64,000 nucleotides of DNA from Polynucleobacter nymphae (GTDB taxonomy: Bacteria; Pseudomonadota; Gammaproteobacteria; Burkholderiales; Burkholderiaceae), in assembly GCF_018882155.1 (NCBI RefSeq), contig NZ_JACVPA010000002.1, positions 248,001 to 312,000 on the forward strand, in the 5' to 3' direction. Of this stretch, positions 33,078-46,013 are shown piece by piece; position 1 is the first letter of the stretch; each line of letters starts with the position of its first letter. The translations under genes were made by a program, and so were the position numbers. A model generated the notes under the pieces. That model ran no database searches. It worked only from the letters and a program-made list of their open reading frames with translations, and was not told the DNA's origin.

Positions 33078-34772
33078 TTAAGTTAAATCTAAATTCAGAT
33101 CCGTTACGGCGCCTTTGCTAGCACTACTTGCAAGACTTGCATACTTGGCTAGTAAGCCGCGGGTATAGCGTGGCTTAGGTTGCTTCCAGTTAGCCCTGCG
33201 CTTTGCAATTTCTTCTTCGCTGACATTGAGTTGAATGAGTAACTTATGAGCATCGATCGTGACAGAGTCACCTTCGTTGATGAGGGCGATGACACCGCCA
33301 ACATAGGCTTCAGGAGCAACGTGACCAACAACCATACCCCAGGTGCCACCAGAGAAGCGACCGTCAGTGATAAGGCCTACAGACTCGCCTAGACCTTGAC
33401 CAACGAGGGCTGAGGTAGGAGAAAGCATCTCACGCATACCGGGACCACCTTTAGGGCCTTCATAGCGAATGATGACAATGTCACCGTCTTTAATCTTTTG
33501 GGCCATGATGGCTGCCATAGCATCATCTTCAGAATCAAAGACACGGGCTGGGCCAGTAATCGATGGATTCTTGAGACCAGTAATCTTGGCAACACAACCT
33601 TCTGGGGAGATATTGCCTTTCAGAATGGCTAAGTGACCTTGCTTATACAAAGGATTATCTAAAGTGCGAATCACTTTTTGATCTGCGCGTGGCACAGCAG
33701 GAATATCTTTCAATGTTTCAGCAATCGTTTTACCGGTGATCGTCATGCAATCGCCATGTAATAAGCCGCCGTCGAGCAGAATCTTCATCACTTGCGGAAT
33801 GCCGCCAGCTTGATGTAAGTCGGTTGCTAAATAAGTGCCAGATGGTTTCATATCCACAATGACTGGAACAAGCTTACGAATGCGCTCAAAGTCATCAATC
33901 GTCCATTCAATTTCAGCGGCACTGGTAATTGCTAAGAAATGCAATACCGCATTAGTAGAGCCGCCTACTGCCATGATTACGCTGACTGCATTCTCAATAG
34001 ATTTTTTAGTAATGATGTCGCGTGGGCGTAAGTTATTCTTGATTGCGTCTACTAAAACACGAGCAGATTCAGCAGCGCTCACTACTTTTTCATTATCTTC
34101 GTTAGCCATGGTTGATGAATAAGGTAGGCTCATACCTAGAGCCTCAAAAGAAGAGCTCATGGTGTTTGCTGTATACATACCACCGCATGAACCGCTGCCG
34201 GGGCAAGCATTCTCTTCAACCCCTTTTAAATCCTCTGCACTTAATCTGCCAGAAGTAAATTCACCAACAGCTTCGAATGCAGAAACAATATTGAGATCTT
34301 TGCCTTTGTAGTGACCTGGCTTAATCGTGCCACCATAGACATAGATAGCTGGAACATTAGTGCGTGCAATTGCCATCATGCCACCTGGCATATTTTTATC
34401 GCAGCCACCAATCACAACCACGCCATCTTGCCAAAGACCATTGACGCAAACTTCAATGCTGTCAGCAATCACTTCACGAGAAACGAGGGAGTATTTCATA
34501 CCCTCGGTACCCATGCCAATGCCATCAGAAACAGTAGGGGTGCCAAATAGCTGGGCTTTTGCACCTGCTTCTTCAAGGGCATCGACTGCTGCATCTGCTA
34601 ATTTTTGTAATCCACTATTACAAGGGGTAATCGTGGAGTGACCATTCGCAACGCCAACCATTGGCTTTGAGAAATCCTTTTCCTTGTAGCCCATGGCGTA
34701 ATACATCGAGCGATTGGGTGCGCGAGCAACTCCCTCGGTGACCATGCGTGAGCGTTCATTAAGGCGTTTCAT
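33078..34772 (-). CDS. ilvD: Dihydroxy-acid dehydratase
   Basis: Fe-S enzyme of valine, isoleucine and leucine synthesis that dehydrates dihydroxy acids to 2-oxo acids. 564 residues, near family length, starting [14 protein letters not shown]. Visible motifs: GGCDKNMPG and [16 protein letters not shown] with the cluster cysteines, [10 protein letters not shown], and the C-terminal [11 protein letters not shown]. It stands alone on the minus strand. Confidence 0.96.
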   Translation of the reverse strand: MKRLNERSRMVTEGVARAPNRSMYYAMGYKEKDFSKPMVGVANGHSTITPCNSGLQKLADAAVDALEEAGAKAQLFGTPTVSDGIGMGTEGMKYSLVSREVIADSIEVCVNGLWQDGVVVIGGCDKNMPGGMMAIARTNVPAIYVYGGTIKPGHYKGKDLNIVSAFEAVGEFTSGRLSAEDLKGVEENACPGSGSCGGMYTANTMSSSFEALGMSLPYSSTMANEDNEKVVSAAESARVLVDAIKNNLRPRDIITKKSIENAVSVIMAVGGSTNAVLHFLAITSAAEIEWTIDDFERIRKLVPVIVDMKPSGTYLATDLHQAGGIPQVMKILLDGGLLHGDCMTITGKTIAETLKDIPAVPRADQKVIRTLDNPLYKQGHLAILKGNISPEGCVAKITGLKNPSITGPARVFDSEDDAMAAIMAQKIKDGDIVIIRYEGPKGGPGMREMLSPTSALVGQGLGESVGLITDGRFSGGTWGMVVGHVAPEAYVGGVIALINEGDSVTIDAHKLLIQLNVSEEEIAKRRANWKQPKPRYTRGLLAKYASLASSASKGAVTDLNLDLT

Positions 34773-34872
34773 GCTTATTACTCCAGAAAAGGTTGTTGTC
34801 GAAAGGCTCTATTGTGCCGTGAGATCTGATTGGGGGCTAAGCTTCCTATTTGGCGTAAGCGGGAGATCAACA

Positions 34873-34891
34873 TATATTGCAATGCAATATA
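34873..34891. promoter_or_regulatory. 19-bp palindrome upstream of the response regulator gene
   Basis: TATATTGCA-A-TGCAATATA, perfect over 9 bp per arm. With the second palindrome at 34946-34960 it lies in the 241-base gap between divergent ilvD and the response regulator and is a good operator candidate. Confidence 0.45.
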
Positions 34892-34945
34892 AATGAGAAT
34901 GAATTCATCAATATTAATCGCGACTATTCACTGTAAGGCTAATAG

Positions 34946-34960
34946 CTATATTCAATATAG
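34946..34960. promoter_or_regulatory. 15-bp palindrome upstream of the response regulator gene
   Basis: CTATATT-C-AATATAG, perfect over 7 bp per arm, about 54 bases before the start codon. It shares the TATATT/AATATA core with the palindrome at 34873-34891. Confidence 0.45.
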
Positions 34961-35013
34961 ATGTCTAATATGAATAAATATGTTGATCAATCATTATTTT
35001 CCCTTTGAATTCA

Positions 35014-35643
35014 ATGACTAAAGTCGGCCATATTTACCTGATTGACGATGATGAATCGATGCGTATCTCGTTGGCGAGGATGCTGCGCGAGTTGGGCTAT
35101 TTAGTTGAGGATTACGCCTCTGCGCGCATATTTTTAGATAAGTCCGTGCCAGTATCCCCAGCAGTCATTCTTTTGGATATGCAGATGCCAGATATGACAG
35201 GCCTGGATCTACAAGAAAGACTTCTGAAATTAGGCCGTAAGACCCCAATTGTCTTTGTCAGTGGCCAAAGTCACCCCCATCAAATCGTTCACAGCTTGAA
35301 GAAGGGGGCAGTCGATTTTCTGTTCAAACCATTCAATTTGGAAGAATTGCTGAAAGCTGTGGCAGATGCGCTTGATTTAGATAGCCGCCAGTTAAAACGC
35401 ATTTCTTTAGACGTGGAAACGAGAAGGGACTATGCCAGCCTGACGCCAAGAGAGCGTGAAGTCTGTGGCTGGCTAGTTAAGGGACTTCTAAATAAAGATA
35501 TTGCCGTCAAACTAGGCACTACTGATGCCACCATTAAGGTTCATAAAGCTAGAGTGATGGTAAAAATGCACGCAGATTCAGTGCAGAGCTTGGTGAAGAA
35601 ATACTTAGAGTCAGATTTAGAAAATCATGCTTTGAGTCACTAG
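35014..35643 (+). CDS. FixJ/NarL-type response regulator, orphan
   Basis: Two-domain DNA-binding regulator of 209 residues. Receiver: acidic pocket Asp11-13, phosphoacceptor Asp55 in LLDMQMPD, switch Ser84, Lys105 in FKPF. Then a LuxR-type helix-turn-helix ('LTPREREVCGWLVKGLLNKDIA', residues about 140-161, quoted in part; 'TIKVHKARVMVKM'). No histidine kinase is adjacent. The ATG at 35014 is preferred over an in-frame TTG 9 bases upstream. Two palindromes upstream may be its own binding sites. Confidence 0.9.
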   Translation: MTKVGHIYLIDDDESMRISLARMLRELGYLVEDYASARIFLDKSVPVSPAVILLDMQMPDMTGLDLQERLLKLGRKTPIVFVSGQSHPHQIVHSLKKGAVDFLFKPFNLEELLKAVADALDLDSRQLKRISLDVETRRDYASLTPREREVCGWLVKGLLNKDIAVKLGTTDATIKVHKARVMVKMHADSVQSLVKKYLESDLENHALSH

Positions 35644-35752
35644 CCTTTAAGCTAATTACTTTGATGGTACATAAGTACTACTATGAAAAAAAGTATTAAA
35701 GTTATCAGTCGATTAGAGTTATCACTTTAAAAAATAGCGAGATCTATCTTAG

Positions 35753-36760
35753 ATGGGCAATCAAGCAAAACTTCCGGAGATTCGAAAAGAAGCTTTTTCA
35801 AAAGCCCGGGAAAGTCTTGGTTTAAGCGCTAAGGATTTAGCTGGTATGGCTTGCCTCTCAGTGCGCCAAATTCAACAGATTGAAAATGGTGAATCGAATT
35901 CTTTCTATGGCGCCCAAATTAAAGTGACTGCTGCGAAAAAGGTAGCGGCATTATTAAAGCTAAAAGAGGAAGATGCTTTTGATTTTGGCGACTCAGTGCC
36001 TGAGAAAAAAATCGATCCTGAAAGTGTATTAGTAGAGAATCAATCTAGTCGTGTGGCAAGCGGTGTGTCAGCAGAAAAAAACATAGCGCATGCAAAATCT
36101 AACCAGACTAAACCACTCGACACTATGAAAGAAAAAGTCGTTCTTTCATCAACCTCGTCAAGTCAAGAAAAATATCCCCAGAAGAAATTGTTTATTCTTT
36201 TGGGTATCGCTCTAGCTTTAGTATTTTCAATAGTAAATTTGCGCCCCTTATTTTTCCCTGAACCTGTGAAGCAAGAGATCGCGGTAGTAGAGGAGCCTGT
36301 TCCCGCTAGCCCGCCTGCAGAGCAGGTGGCAGAGAGTAAGCCAGAAGAAAAGCCTGCTGTGGCCGCCTTTGCCGTTGTGCCCCCTGCGCCGGTAGCTCTA
36401 CCAGTAGCTGCGTCGGTAGCTACTTCAGAGTGCCCGCCTGCGGATACTTCAGCTGTAGGCTACAAAACTGAGTCCCCTAAAAAGGCTGGTGATATGGTGT
36501 ATTTGCAATCCAAGACAGCCCAAACTGTTTGCGTAGTTGATGCCAGTGGCAAGACTCAAAACAAAACTTTAGAGCCTGGAGTGGGAGTGAGTGTTTTTGG
36601 AAAGCCACCGCTCAAGGTCTTAACCTCTGGACAAGCTCAGATAGATATGTATTACCAAGGCGTGAAGGTGCGTCCTTCTAATACCACTTCAAAGACAATT
36701 ATTTTGGAGCAGGTTGAAATCATTCAGCCTACAGCTTCAACAGATTCTCAGTTGCGCTGA
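35753..36760 (+). CDS. RodZ-like membrane protein with N-terminal HTH
   Basis: 335 residues: Cro/C1-type helix-turn-helix (about 12-70, 'LGLSAKDLAGMACLSVRQIQQIENG' quoted in part as LSVRQIQQIENG), a Ser/Lys-rich linker, one membrane helix (about 145-163), a Pro/Ala/Val-rich spacer, and a C-terminal periplasmic beta domain (about 230-325) ending 'TSKTIILEQVEII'. This is the RodZ (DUF4115-type) plan, linked to MreB and rod shape. It is not in the usual ispG context, so it may be a paralogue with another role. A 109-base gap separates it from the response regulator. Confidence 0.7.
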   Translation: MGNQAKLPEIRKEAFSKARESLGLSAKDLAGMACLSVRQIQQIENGESNSFYGAQIKVTAAKKVAALLKLKEEDAFDFGDSVPEKKIDPESVLVENQSSRVASGVSAEKNIAHAKSNQTKPLDTMKEKVVLSSTSSSQEKYPQKKLFILLGIALALVFSIVNLRPLFFPEPVKQEIAVVEEPVPASPPAEQVAESKPEEKPAVAAFAVVPPAPVALPVAASVATSECPPADTSAVGYKTESPKKAGDMVYLQSKTAQTVCVVDASGKTQNKTLEPGVGVSVFGKPPLKVLTSGQAQIDMYYQGVKVRPSNTTSKTIILEQVEIIQPTASTDSQLR

Positions 36761-36767
36761 GAATCTG
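36741..36767. terminator. Hairpin spanning the RodZ-like stop codon
   Basis: 11-bp perfect inverted repeat CAGATTCTCAG/CTGAGAATCTG with a 5-base loop; the TGA stop lies in the right arm. There is no U-run, so it is a weak terminator candidate, or a 3' end stabiliser, between convergent genes. Confidence 0.4.
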
Positions 36768-36785
36768 CGCTAGCTTAAACGGCAA

Positions 36786-37124
<339 letters not shown>

Positions 37125-37197
37125 TTATTCCCCCCTAATGCAGTAATCATACCTAGAACTGAAATATAGCGCTAAAAGCGAACACTTTTATCCATTT

Positions 37198-38817
37198 TTA
37201 GGCTCTAAATTGTGAAGTAATTGGGTAGCGCCAGTCGCGACCAAAAGCGCGGGTAGTGACACGAACTCCTGGAGGCGCTTGGCGGCGCTTGTATTCATTT
37301 AATTTGATCAGGCGGGTAACCTTTTCTACGCTCTCAGAATCAAAACCAGCAGCAACGATTTCGGCTATCGATTGGTTCTGTTCCATATAGCGCTCCACGA
37401 TGCCATCTAAGACCTCGTAAGAAGGCAGACTGTCCTGATCGGTTTGGTCGGGGCGTAATTCAGCTGAAGGCGCGCGCGTCAAAATGCGCTCAGGAATCAC
37501 CGACTTAATACTATTGCGGTAATCGCACAATCGATATACCAAAGTCTTGGCAATGTCTTTAATCACTGCAAAGCCACCAGCCATGTCGCCATACAAGGTG
37601 CAATAGCCAACTGCCATCTCGCTCTTATTGCCAGTAGTTAATACCAGGCGCCCAGTTTTATTGGATAAAGCCATCAGCAAGGTGCCGCGGACACGAGCCT
37701 GAATATTCTCTTCAGTAGCATCTAGCTTTAAACCTTTGAACTGTGCTGCTAAAGATGCTTCGAGGGCATCTACTGGGCCGCTAATCGGAATCTCGTCGTA
37801 TTGAACGCCCAAATTCTTGGCCATCTCGCTGGCATCAATCCAGGAAATATCAGCTGTATAGCGTGAAGCCATCATCACGGCACGCACTTTGTCAGCGCCT
37901 AAAGCATCAACCGCAATAGCCAACACTAAAGCAGAATCTACGCCACCGGATAAGCCAAGGATGACTCCTGGGAAATGATTTTTAGTAACGTAGTCGCGAA
38001 CACCTAGAACGAGTGCTTGATAGGCCTGCGCCTCAACGCTTTGCGCTGGGCTAATCAGACCCTTTTCCAATTGGCCAGAGGGGCTAACATTAACAATACC
38101 CAAGCCAACTTCGAACTGAGGCATTGCCATGACGACATCGCCTTGACTATTTAATGCAAATGATCCGCCATCAAATACCAATTCATCTTGTCCGCCAACC
38201 GCATTGACATAGACCAAAGGCATTTTGGTTTGCGCAATATGTTCACGCAGTACATCAATTCGCAAGGCTTCTTTTTTCAAGTGATAAGGCGACGCATTGG
38301 GAACCAGTAAAACTTGAGCGCCAGCAGCATGTGCTTGTTTAGCAGGACCAGCATGCCATGCATCTTCACAGAGAATCACGCCATAGCGAATACCATCGCA
38401 TTCAAACACACAGGCTTTATTCCCAGGAACAAAGTAACGTACTTCATCGAATACTTCATGGTTGGGCAACTCTTGTTTAGCATAGCCTGCAATCACTTTG
38501 CCGTTTTGTAAAACAGAAGCATAGTTTTGTAGACCCGCTGGAGTCTTTTTGGGGTGTCCCACCACTACGGTAAGTCCTGAGTATTGACCCAACTCTTTCA
38601 TTAAGAGGTCAAGTTGCTGCTGTGCTTTCTCAATAAAAGCAGGGCGCAGTAATAAATCTTCGGGGGGATAACCAGTAAGCGCTAACTCTGGGGTAACTAC
38701 AAGCTTGGCGCCTTGCTGAAAGGCATCTTGAGCAGCTTTGTGAATCAGGTGTGCGTTACCCGCTAAATCCCCCAGCATTGGGTTCATTTGGACTAGGGCA
38801 ATTTTCTGTGTGCTCAC
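37198..38817 (-). CDS. nadE: Glutamine-dependent NAD+ synthetase
   Basis: Final step of NAD synthesis, amidating deamido-NAD with ammonia from glutamine. 539 residues: N-terminal nitrilase-fold glutaminase (1-265; 'LVVTPELALTGYPPEDLL' Glu, 'YGVILCEDAWH' with the catalytic Cys) and C-terminal synthetase with the PP-loop LGLSGGVDSALVLAIA near 283 and 'LTTGNKSEMAVGYCTLYGDMAGGFAV' region. Upstream of glnB on the same strand. Confidence 0.95.
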   Translation of the reverse strand: MSTQKIALVQMNPMLGDLAGNAHLIHKAAQDAFQQGAKLVVTPELALTGYPPEDLLLRPAFIEKAQQQLDLLMKELGQYSGLTVVVGHPKKTPAGLQNYASVLQNGKVIAGYAKQELPNHEVFDEVRYFVPGNKACVFECDGIRYGVILCEDAWHAGPAKQAHAAGAQVLLVPNASPYHLKKEALRIDVLREHIAQTKMPLVYVNAVGGQDELVFDGGSFALNSQGDVVMAMPQFEVGLGIVNVSPSGQLEKGLISPAQSVEAQAYQALVLGVRDYVTKNHFPGVILGLSGGVDSALVLAIAVDALGADKVRAVMMASRYTADISWIDASEMAKNLGVQYDEIPISGPVDALEASLAAQFKGLKLDATEENIQARVRGTLLMALSNKTGRLVLTTGNKSEMAVGYCTLYGDMAGGFAVIKDIAKTLVYRLCDYRNSIKSVIPERILTRAPSAELRPDQTDQDSLPSYEVLDGIVERYMEQNQSIAEIVAAGFDSESVEKVTRLIKLNEYKRRQAPPGVRVTTRAFGRDWRYPITSQFRA

Positions 38818-38853
38818 TCCGAATCACAAAGCCTTTATAAATAAGTCAGTAGA

Positions 38854-39396
38854 TCAAATTGATGGATGTTCTTTGTTGTAGCGCTCGATGCCTTGCAAGA
38901 TTTCTTGATGAGCATCTGCAACGCCACCCCAGCCATTGACCTTGACCCATTTACCTGGCTCGAGATCTTTATAGTGCTCAAAGAAGTGTTGGATTTGATT
39001 GAGGCGTAATTCATTGATATCTTCTGGCTTTTGCCAGTGAGTATAGATAGGCAAAATCTTGTCTTCTGGAACTGCCAATAATTTAGCGTCTTGTCCAGCT
39101 TCATCTTCCATTTGGAGAACGCCAATTGCACGGCAGCTCACAACTACACCTGGAATCAGTGGGAATGGAGTAATGACGAGAACATCAACAGGGTCACCGT
39201 CACCAGCGATGGTTTTATTGATGTAGCCGTAGTTACATGGGTAGTGCATTGCGGTACCCATAAAACGGTCTACGAAAATGGCACCACTTTCTTTATCCAC
39301 CTCATACTTCACTGGATCAGCGTTCATTGGGATTTCAATAATGACATTAAAGCTCTCAGGGATCTTTTTTCCTGGCTTAACTTTGTCCAAACTCAT
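38854..39396 (-). CDS. ppa: Inorganic pyrophosphatase (soluble, family I)
   Basis: Hydrolyses pyrophosphate from biosynthesis in the cytoplasm. 180 residues, family length, with the metal signature [10 protein letters not shown] (near 66-75), '[15 protein letters not shown]' and a C-terminal KVNGWGGV. Divergent from the membrane pyrophosphatase hppA across 171 bases, so the cell has both a soluble and an energy-conserving enzyme for the same substrate. Confidence 0.96.
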   Translation of the reverse strand: MSLDKVKPGKKIPESFNVIIEIPMNADPVKYEVDKESGAIFVDRFMGTAMHYPCNYGYINKTIAGDGDPVDVLVITPFPLIPGVVVSCRAIGVLQMEDEAGQDAKLLAVPEDKILPIYTHWQKPEDINELRLNQIQHFFEHYKDLEPGKWVKVNGWGGVADAHQEILQGIERYNKEHPSI

Positions 39397-39567
39397 AAAT
39401 ACTCCAAATGGTGATTAGTAAATACCCTGATATTAGCAAACAGGCTCAGGGGTGATTCTGATACATACTGTTACAGCCTTAGAGCCCTAGTTTAAAGCTT
39501 TCAAAAACTAGGCCGACTTAAGTGCTAGATATATAAAACAATAGGATCAACTTTAGGGAGTTCAAGC

Positions 39568-41628
39568 ATGAGTAATGTCACTTTAGGCTTGTATTTTGCC
39601 TTGGCATGCGGTGTCCTGGCCGTGATTTACGGTTTTGTGATGCGCAGCTGGATTTTGAAGCAAAGTACGGGCAACGCCAAAATGCAAGAGATTGCAGACG
39701 CAATTCAGCAGGGTGCTGCCGCTTATTTATCACGTCAATATAAGACGATTGCTGTAGTCGGGGTAGTTCTGACTATCCTTATGGCGCTCTTTTTGGACTT
39801 CGCAACCGCTATTGGTTTTGTGGTCGGTGCAGTGCTATCCGGAGCATGTGGCTTTATTGGCATGAACGTTTCAGTGCGTGCAAACGTGCGTACAGCCCAA
39901 GCAGCTACCGTAGGCATGAACGAAGCTCTTAATGTGGCATTTAAAGGTGGCGCAATTACTGGCATGCTAGTAGTTGGTCTTGGTCTATTAGGTGTTGGCT
40001 TGTTCTTCATGTTCCTAGTATCCATTGGTGCGGGACAGGATCTTGCCGCGGTATTACACCCACTCATTGGTTTGGCCTTTGGGTCCTCATTGATTTCTAT
40101 CTTCGCGCGTCTTGGTGGCGGTATCTTCACCAAAGGTGCAGACGTTGGTGCTGACCTGGTTGGCAAGGTAGAGGCAGGTATCCCAGAAGATGACCCACGT
40201 AATCCAGCGGTGATTGCAGATAACGTTGGAGATAACGTAGGTGACTGCGCAGGTATGGCAGCTGACCTCTTTGAAACTTATGCAGTGACACTGATTGCGA
40301 CGATGGTACTAGGTTCCTTGATAGTTACCGGTGCGCCAGTAGCTGCCATTGTTTACCCATTGGTATTGGGTGGCGTCTCCATCATTGCCTCTATTGTCGG
40401 TTGCTCTTTTGTAAAAGCAACGCCTGGTATGAGAAATGTGATGCCAGCTTTGTATAAGGGCTTAATCATTGCTGGTGGTTTGTCATTGGTAGCGTTCTAC
40501 TTTGTGACGAACTTCATCATGCCTGATGATGCTCTAGGTATTCCTGGTAGCCAGTGGCGTTTATTTGGCTCTACAGCAGTAGGCCTCATATTAACTGCAG
40601 GTTTGGTATGGATTACCGAGTACTACACCGGTACTCAGTTCAAGCCAGTGCAGCATATTGCTGAGGCTTCTACTAAAGGTCACGGTACTAATATCATCGC
40701 TGGCTTAGGTATCTCGATGAAGTCAACTGCATATCCAGTGCTCTTTGTATGCGCAGCGATTTATGCGGCCTATTGGTTAGCGGGTTTATACGGTATTGCA
40801 ATTGCAGCGACAGCCATGTTGTCGATGGCAGGCATTGTTGTTGCGCTAGATGCCTACGGCCCAATTACCGATAACGCTGGTGGTATTGCTGAGATGGCTG
40901 GTTTGCCACAAGCAGTGCGTGATATCACTGATCCATTGGATGCAGTGGGTAACACTACTAAAGCAGTGACTAAAGGCTATGCGATTGGTTCAGCCGGTCT
41001 TGCAGCACTCGTATTATTTGCTGACTACACCCATGCACTAGAGGGCATTGGTCAACAAGTCTCCTTTGACTTGTCTAACCATATGGTGATCATTGGACTA
41101 TTTATTGGCGGCATGATTCCTTACTTGTTTGGTGCGATGGCAATGGAAGCGGTTGGTCGTTGCGCTGGTGCAGTAGTGGAAGAGGTACGTCGTCAGTTCC
41201 GTGAGATTCCTGGAATTATGGAAGGGACTGCTAAGCCTGAGTACGGCAAGGCAGTAGACATGCTCACTTCTGCAGCCATTAAAGAAATGATTATTCCTTC
41301 TTTATTACCAGTGGTTGCGCCAATCGTAGTTGGTCTTTTACTAGGGCCTGCCGCATTGGGTGGCTTACTCATGGGTACGATTGTGACTGGCTTATTTGTA
41401 GCGATCTCGATGTGTACTGGCGGCGGCGCTTGGGATAACGCCAAGAAATATATCGAAGAAGGTAACTTCGGCGGTAAAGGTTCTGAAGCGCATAAAGCAG
41501 CAGTGACTGGTGATACTGTAGGCGACCCCTACAAAGATACCGCTGGTCCTGCAGTGAACCCACTCATTAAGATTATTAACATTGTGGCGCTGCTTATCGT
41601 GCCATTGTTACCGGTGATGAGTCGCTAA
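39568..41628 (+). CDS. hppA: Membrane-bound proton-translocating pyrophosphatase
   Basis: Couples pyrophosphate hydrolysis to ion pumping across the inner membrane. 686 residues, about 16 helices, with the catalytic [30 protein letters not shown] loop and the C-terminal '[21 protein letters not shown]' (partly quoted). The key site reads GNTTKA with Lys465; in this family Lys here marks K+-independent H+ pumps, while K+-dependent enzymes have Ala. It should therefore be K+-independent and proton-pumping. AGGGAG lies 8 bases before the ATG. Confidence 0.95.
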   Translation: MSNVTLGLYFALACGVLAVIYGFVMRSWILKQSTGNAKMQEIADAIQQGAAAYLSRQYKTIAVVGVVLTILMALFLDFATAIGFVVGAVLSGACGFIGMNVSVRANVRTAQAATVGMNEALNVAFKGGAITGMLVVGLGLLGVGLFFMFLVSIGAGQDLAAVLHPLIGLAFGSSLISIFARLGGGIFTKGADVGADLVGKVEAGIPEDDPRNPAVIADNVGDNVGDCAGMAADLFETYAVTLIATMVLGSLIVTGAPVAAIVYPLVLGGVSIIASIVGCSFVKATPGMRNVMPALYKGLIIAGGLSLVAFYFVTNFIMPDDALGIPGSQWRLFGSTAVGLILTAGLVWITEYYTGTQFKPVQHIAEASTKGHGTNIIAGLGISMKSTAYPVLFVCAAIYAAYWLAGLYGIAIAATAMLSMAGIVVALDAYGPITDNAGGIAEMAGLPQAVRDITDPLDAVGNTTKAVTKGYAIGSAGLAALVLFADYTHALEGIGQQVSFDLSNHMVIIGLFIGGMIPYLFGAMAMEAVGRCAGAVVEEVRRQFREIPGIMEGTAKPEYGKAVDMLTSAAIKEMIIPSLLPVVAPIVVGLLLGPAALGGLLMGTIVTGLFVAISMCTGGGAWDNAKKYIEEGNFGGKGSEAHKAAVTGDTVGDPYKDTAGPAVNPLIKIINIVALLIVPLLPVMSR

Positions 41629-41652
41629 GAAAAAGTAATCAAAGCAACAAAC

Positions 41653-41688
41653 AAAAACGCCTAGCAATGCTAGGCGTTTTTTATTTTT
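41653..41688 (+). terminator. Terminator after hppA, near-twin of the one after vapC
   Basis: 14-bp stem AAAAACGCCTAGCA/TGCTAGGCGTTTTT around a single A, followed by TTATTTTT. It differs from the hairpin at 42639-42677 by one base in the centre plus flanks. Confidence 0.92.
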
Positions 41689-41758
41689 CCTTACATAAGG
41701 CGAATATGGATATTGGGTAATTTATCATTTGGATATGCAAAAAGTTAAATTATTTTGA

Positions 41759-41920
41759 ATTCATGTTGACCTAAAAAATCCCAAAACATTTCCTAGTGGT
41801 TTTGTTGATCACAAAGCATTGGCTTTGGTTACAGAGTCAGAAATACTGGCCCATGAAAAAGAGGATGACCTTGCGTGGAAGAGCGTTATTACAGCTGCTA
41901 TCAAACCCAATAGGACATAA
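41759..41920 (+). pseudogene. Possible gene remnant upstream of vapB
   Basis: An open stretch of 53 codons ends at TAA 41918-41920, reading NPKTFPSGFVDHKALAL, then AHEKEDDLAWKSVITAAIK. It looks protein-like, but there is no ATG, GTG or well-placed ribosome site at its 5' end and a TGA lies just before. It could be the 3' end of a lost gene. The rest of the 41.69-41.98 kb gap shows nothing else. Confidence 0.3.
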
Positions 41921-41995
41921 ATCCTCCCTTAAATAGGGGTTGTAAGAGGGTTAAATGCAATATACAATTGCTATATACATGAGGAGGACTGGATT

Positions 41996-42229
41996 TTGGC
42001 TATTTCAACTGTTTTTACGAACAATCGAACTCAGGCAGTGCGACTACCTGTCGAGATGCGGCTTCCAGAGAATGTTCGCAAGGTGAATGTTCGTGCAAAA
42101 GGCTGTGAACGCATCATTGCCCCAATTGAAAACATATGGGACAACTTCTTCTTAAGTGAAGCAGGTGTAAGTGATGACTTTATGGATGAAAGAGGGACCC
42201 AAGAACAAGGCGATAGAGAGCCTCTTTAA
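41996..42229 (+). CDS. vapB: VapB-type antitoxin
   Basis: 77-residue AbrB/SpoVT-fold antitoxin: N-terminal 'STVFTNNRTQAVRLPVEMRLP' (partly quoted) is the swapped-hairpin DNA-binding part; the C-terminal part, with IENIWDNFFL, would wrap the toxin. The start is TTG at 41996 because a strong GAGGAGG (41981-41987) lies 8 bases before it. It overlaps vapC by one base (TAATG), the standard coupling that keeps antitoxin in excess; the pair probably represses its own promoter. Confidence 0.9.
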   Translation: MAISTVFTNNRTQAVRLPVEMRLPENVRKVNVRAKGCERIIAPIENIWDNFFLSEAGVSDDFMDERGTQEQGDREPL

Positions 42230-42627
42230 TGCTTAAATACTTATTAGACACAAACATTGTTATTTATGTCATGAAACGAAAACCTCTAGAGGCCCTTAAG
42301 GTTTTTAATAAAAATGCAAGTCGTATGGCTATATCTACTATTACGTTGGCAGAGTTAATTTATGGCGCTGAAAAAAGCAAGCAAGTAGAAAAGAATCTCA
42401 ACACTATTGAGGACTTTATCAGTCATTTAGAGGTTTTGCCTTACGATATAAATGCGACTCAGCATTACGGCCAAATAAAAGCATTTTTAGAGCGATCCGG
42501 AAAGCCAATCGGTGTGAATGATATTCATATTGCTGCTCACGCTAGAAGTCATGGATTAACTTTGGTCACCAACAATTTATCTGAATTTAAAAGGGTTCCA
42601 AATCTAGCTCTTGAAAATTGGGTTTAA
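42229..42627 (+). CDS. vapC: VapC-type PIN-domain toxin
   Basis: 132-residue PIN-domain ribonuclease; relatives cleave tRNA-fMet or other tRNAs. Acidic residues of the metal site are visible: YLLDTNIVIY (Asp7), TLAELIYGAE (Glu43 region), GVNDIHIAAHA (Asp) and the terminal 'LVTNNLSEFKRV'. It appears intact. A perfect 39-base hairpin follows 11 bases after the stop. Confidence 0.92.
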   Translation: MLKYLLDTNIVIYVMKRKPLEALKVFNKNASRMAISTITLAELIYGAEKSKQVEKNLNTIEDFISHLEVLPYDINATQHYGQIKAFLERSGKPIGVNDIHIAAHARSHGLTLVTNNLSEFKRVPNLALENWV

Positions 42628-42638
42628 ATAGCGCTCCT

Positions 42639-42677
42639 TAAGCAAAAACGCCTAGCACTGCTAGGCGTTTTTGCTTA
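42639..42677. terminator. Perfect 39-base palindromic terminator between vapC and trxB
   Basis: Arms of 19 bp (42639-42657 and 42659-42677) around a single C, with A5 and T5 tracts, so it works in both directions for convergent vapC and trxB. Its core matches the post-hppA terminator at 41653-41681. Confidence 0.92.
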
Positions 42678-42694
42678 GAGAATCTTCAGAAGTC

Positions 42695-46003
<3,309 letters not shown>

Positions 46004-46013
46004 GGCAGTAATT

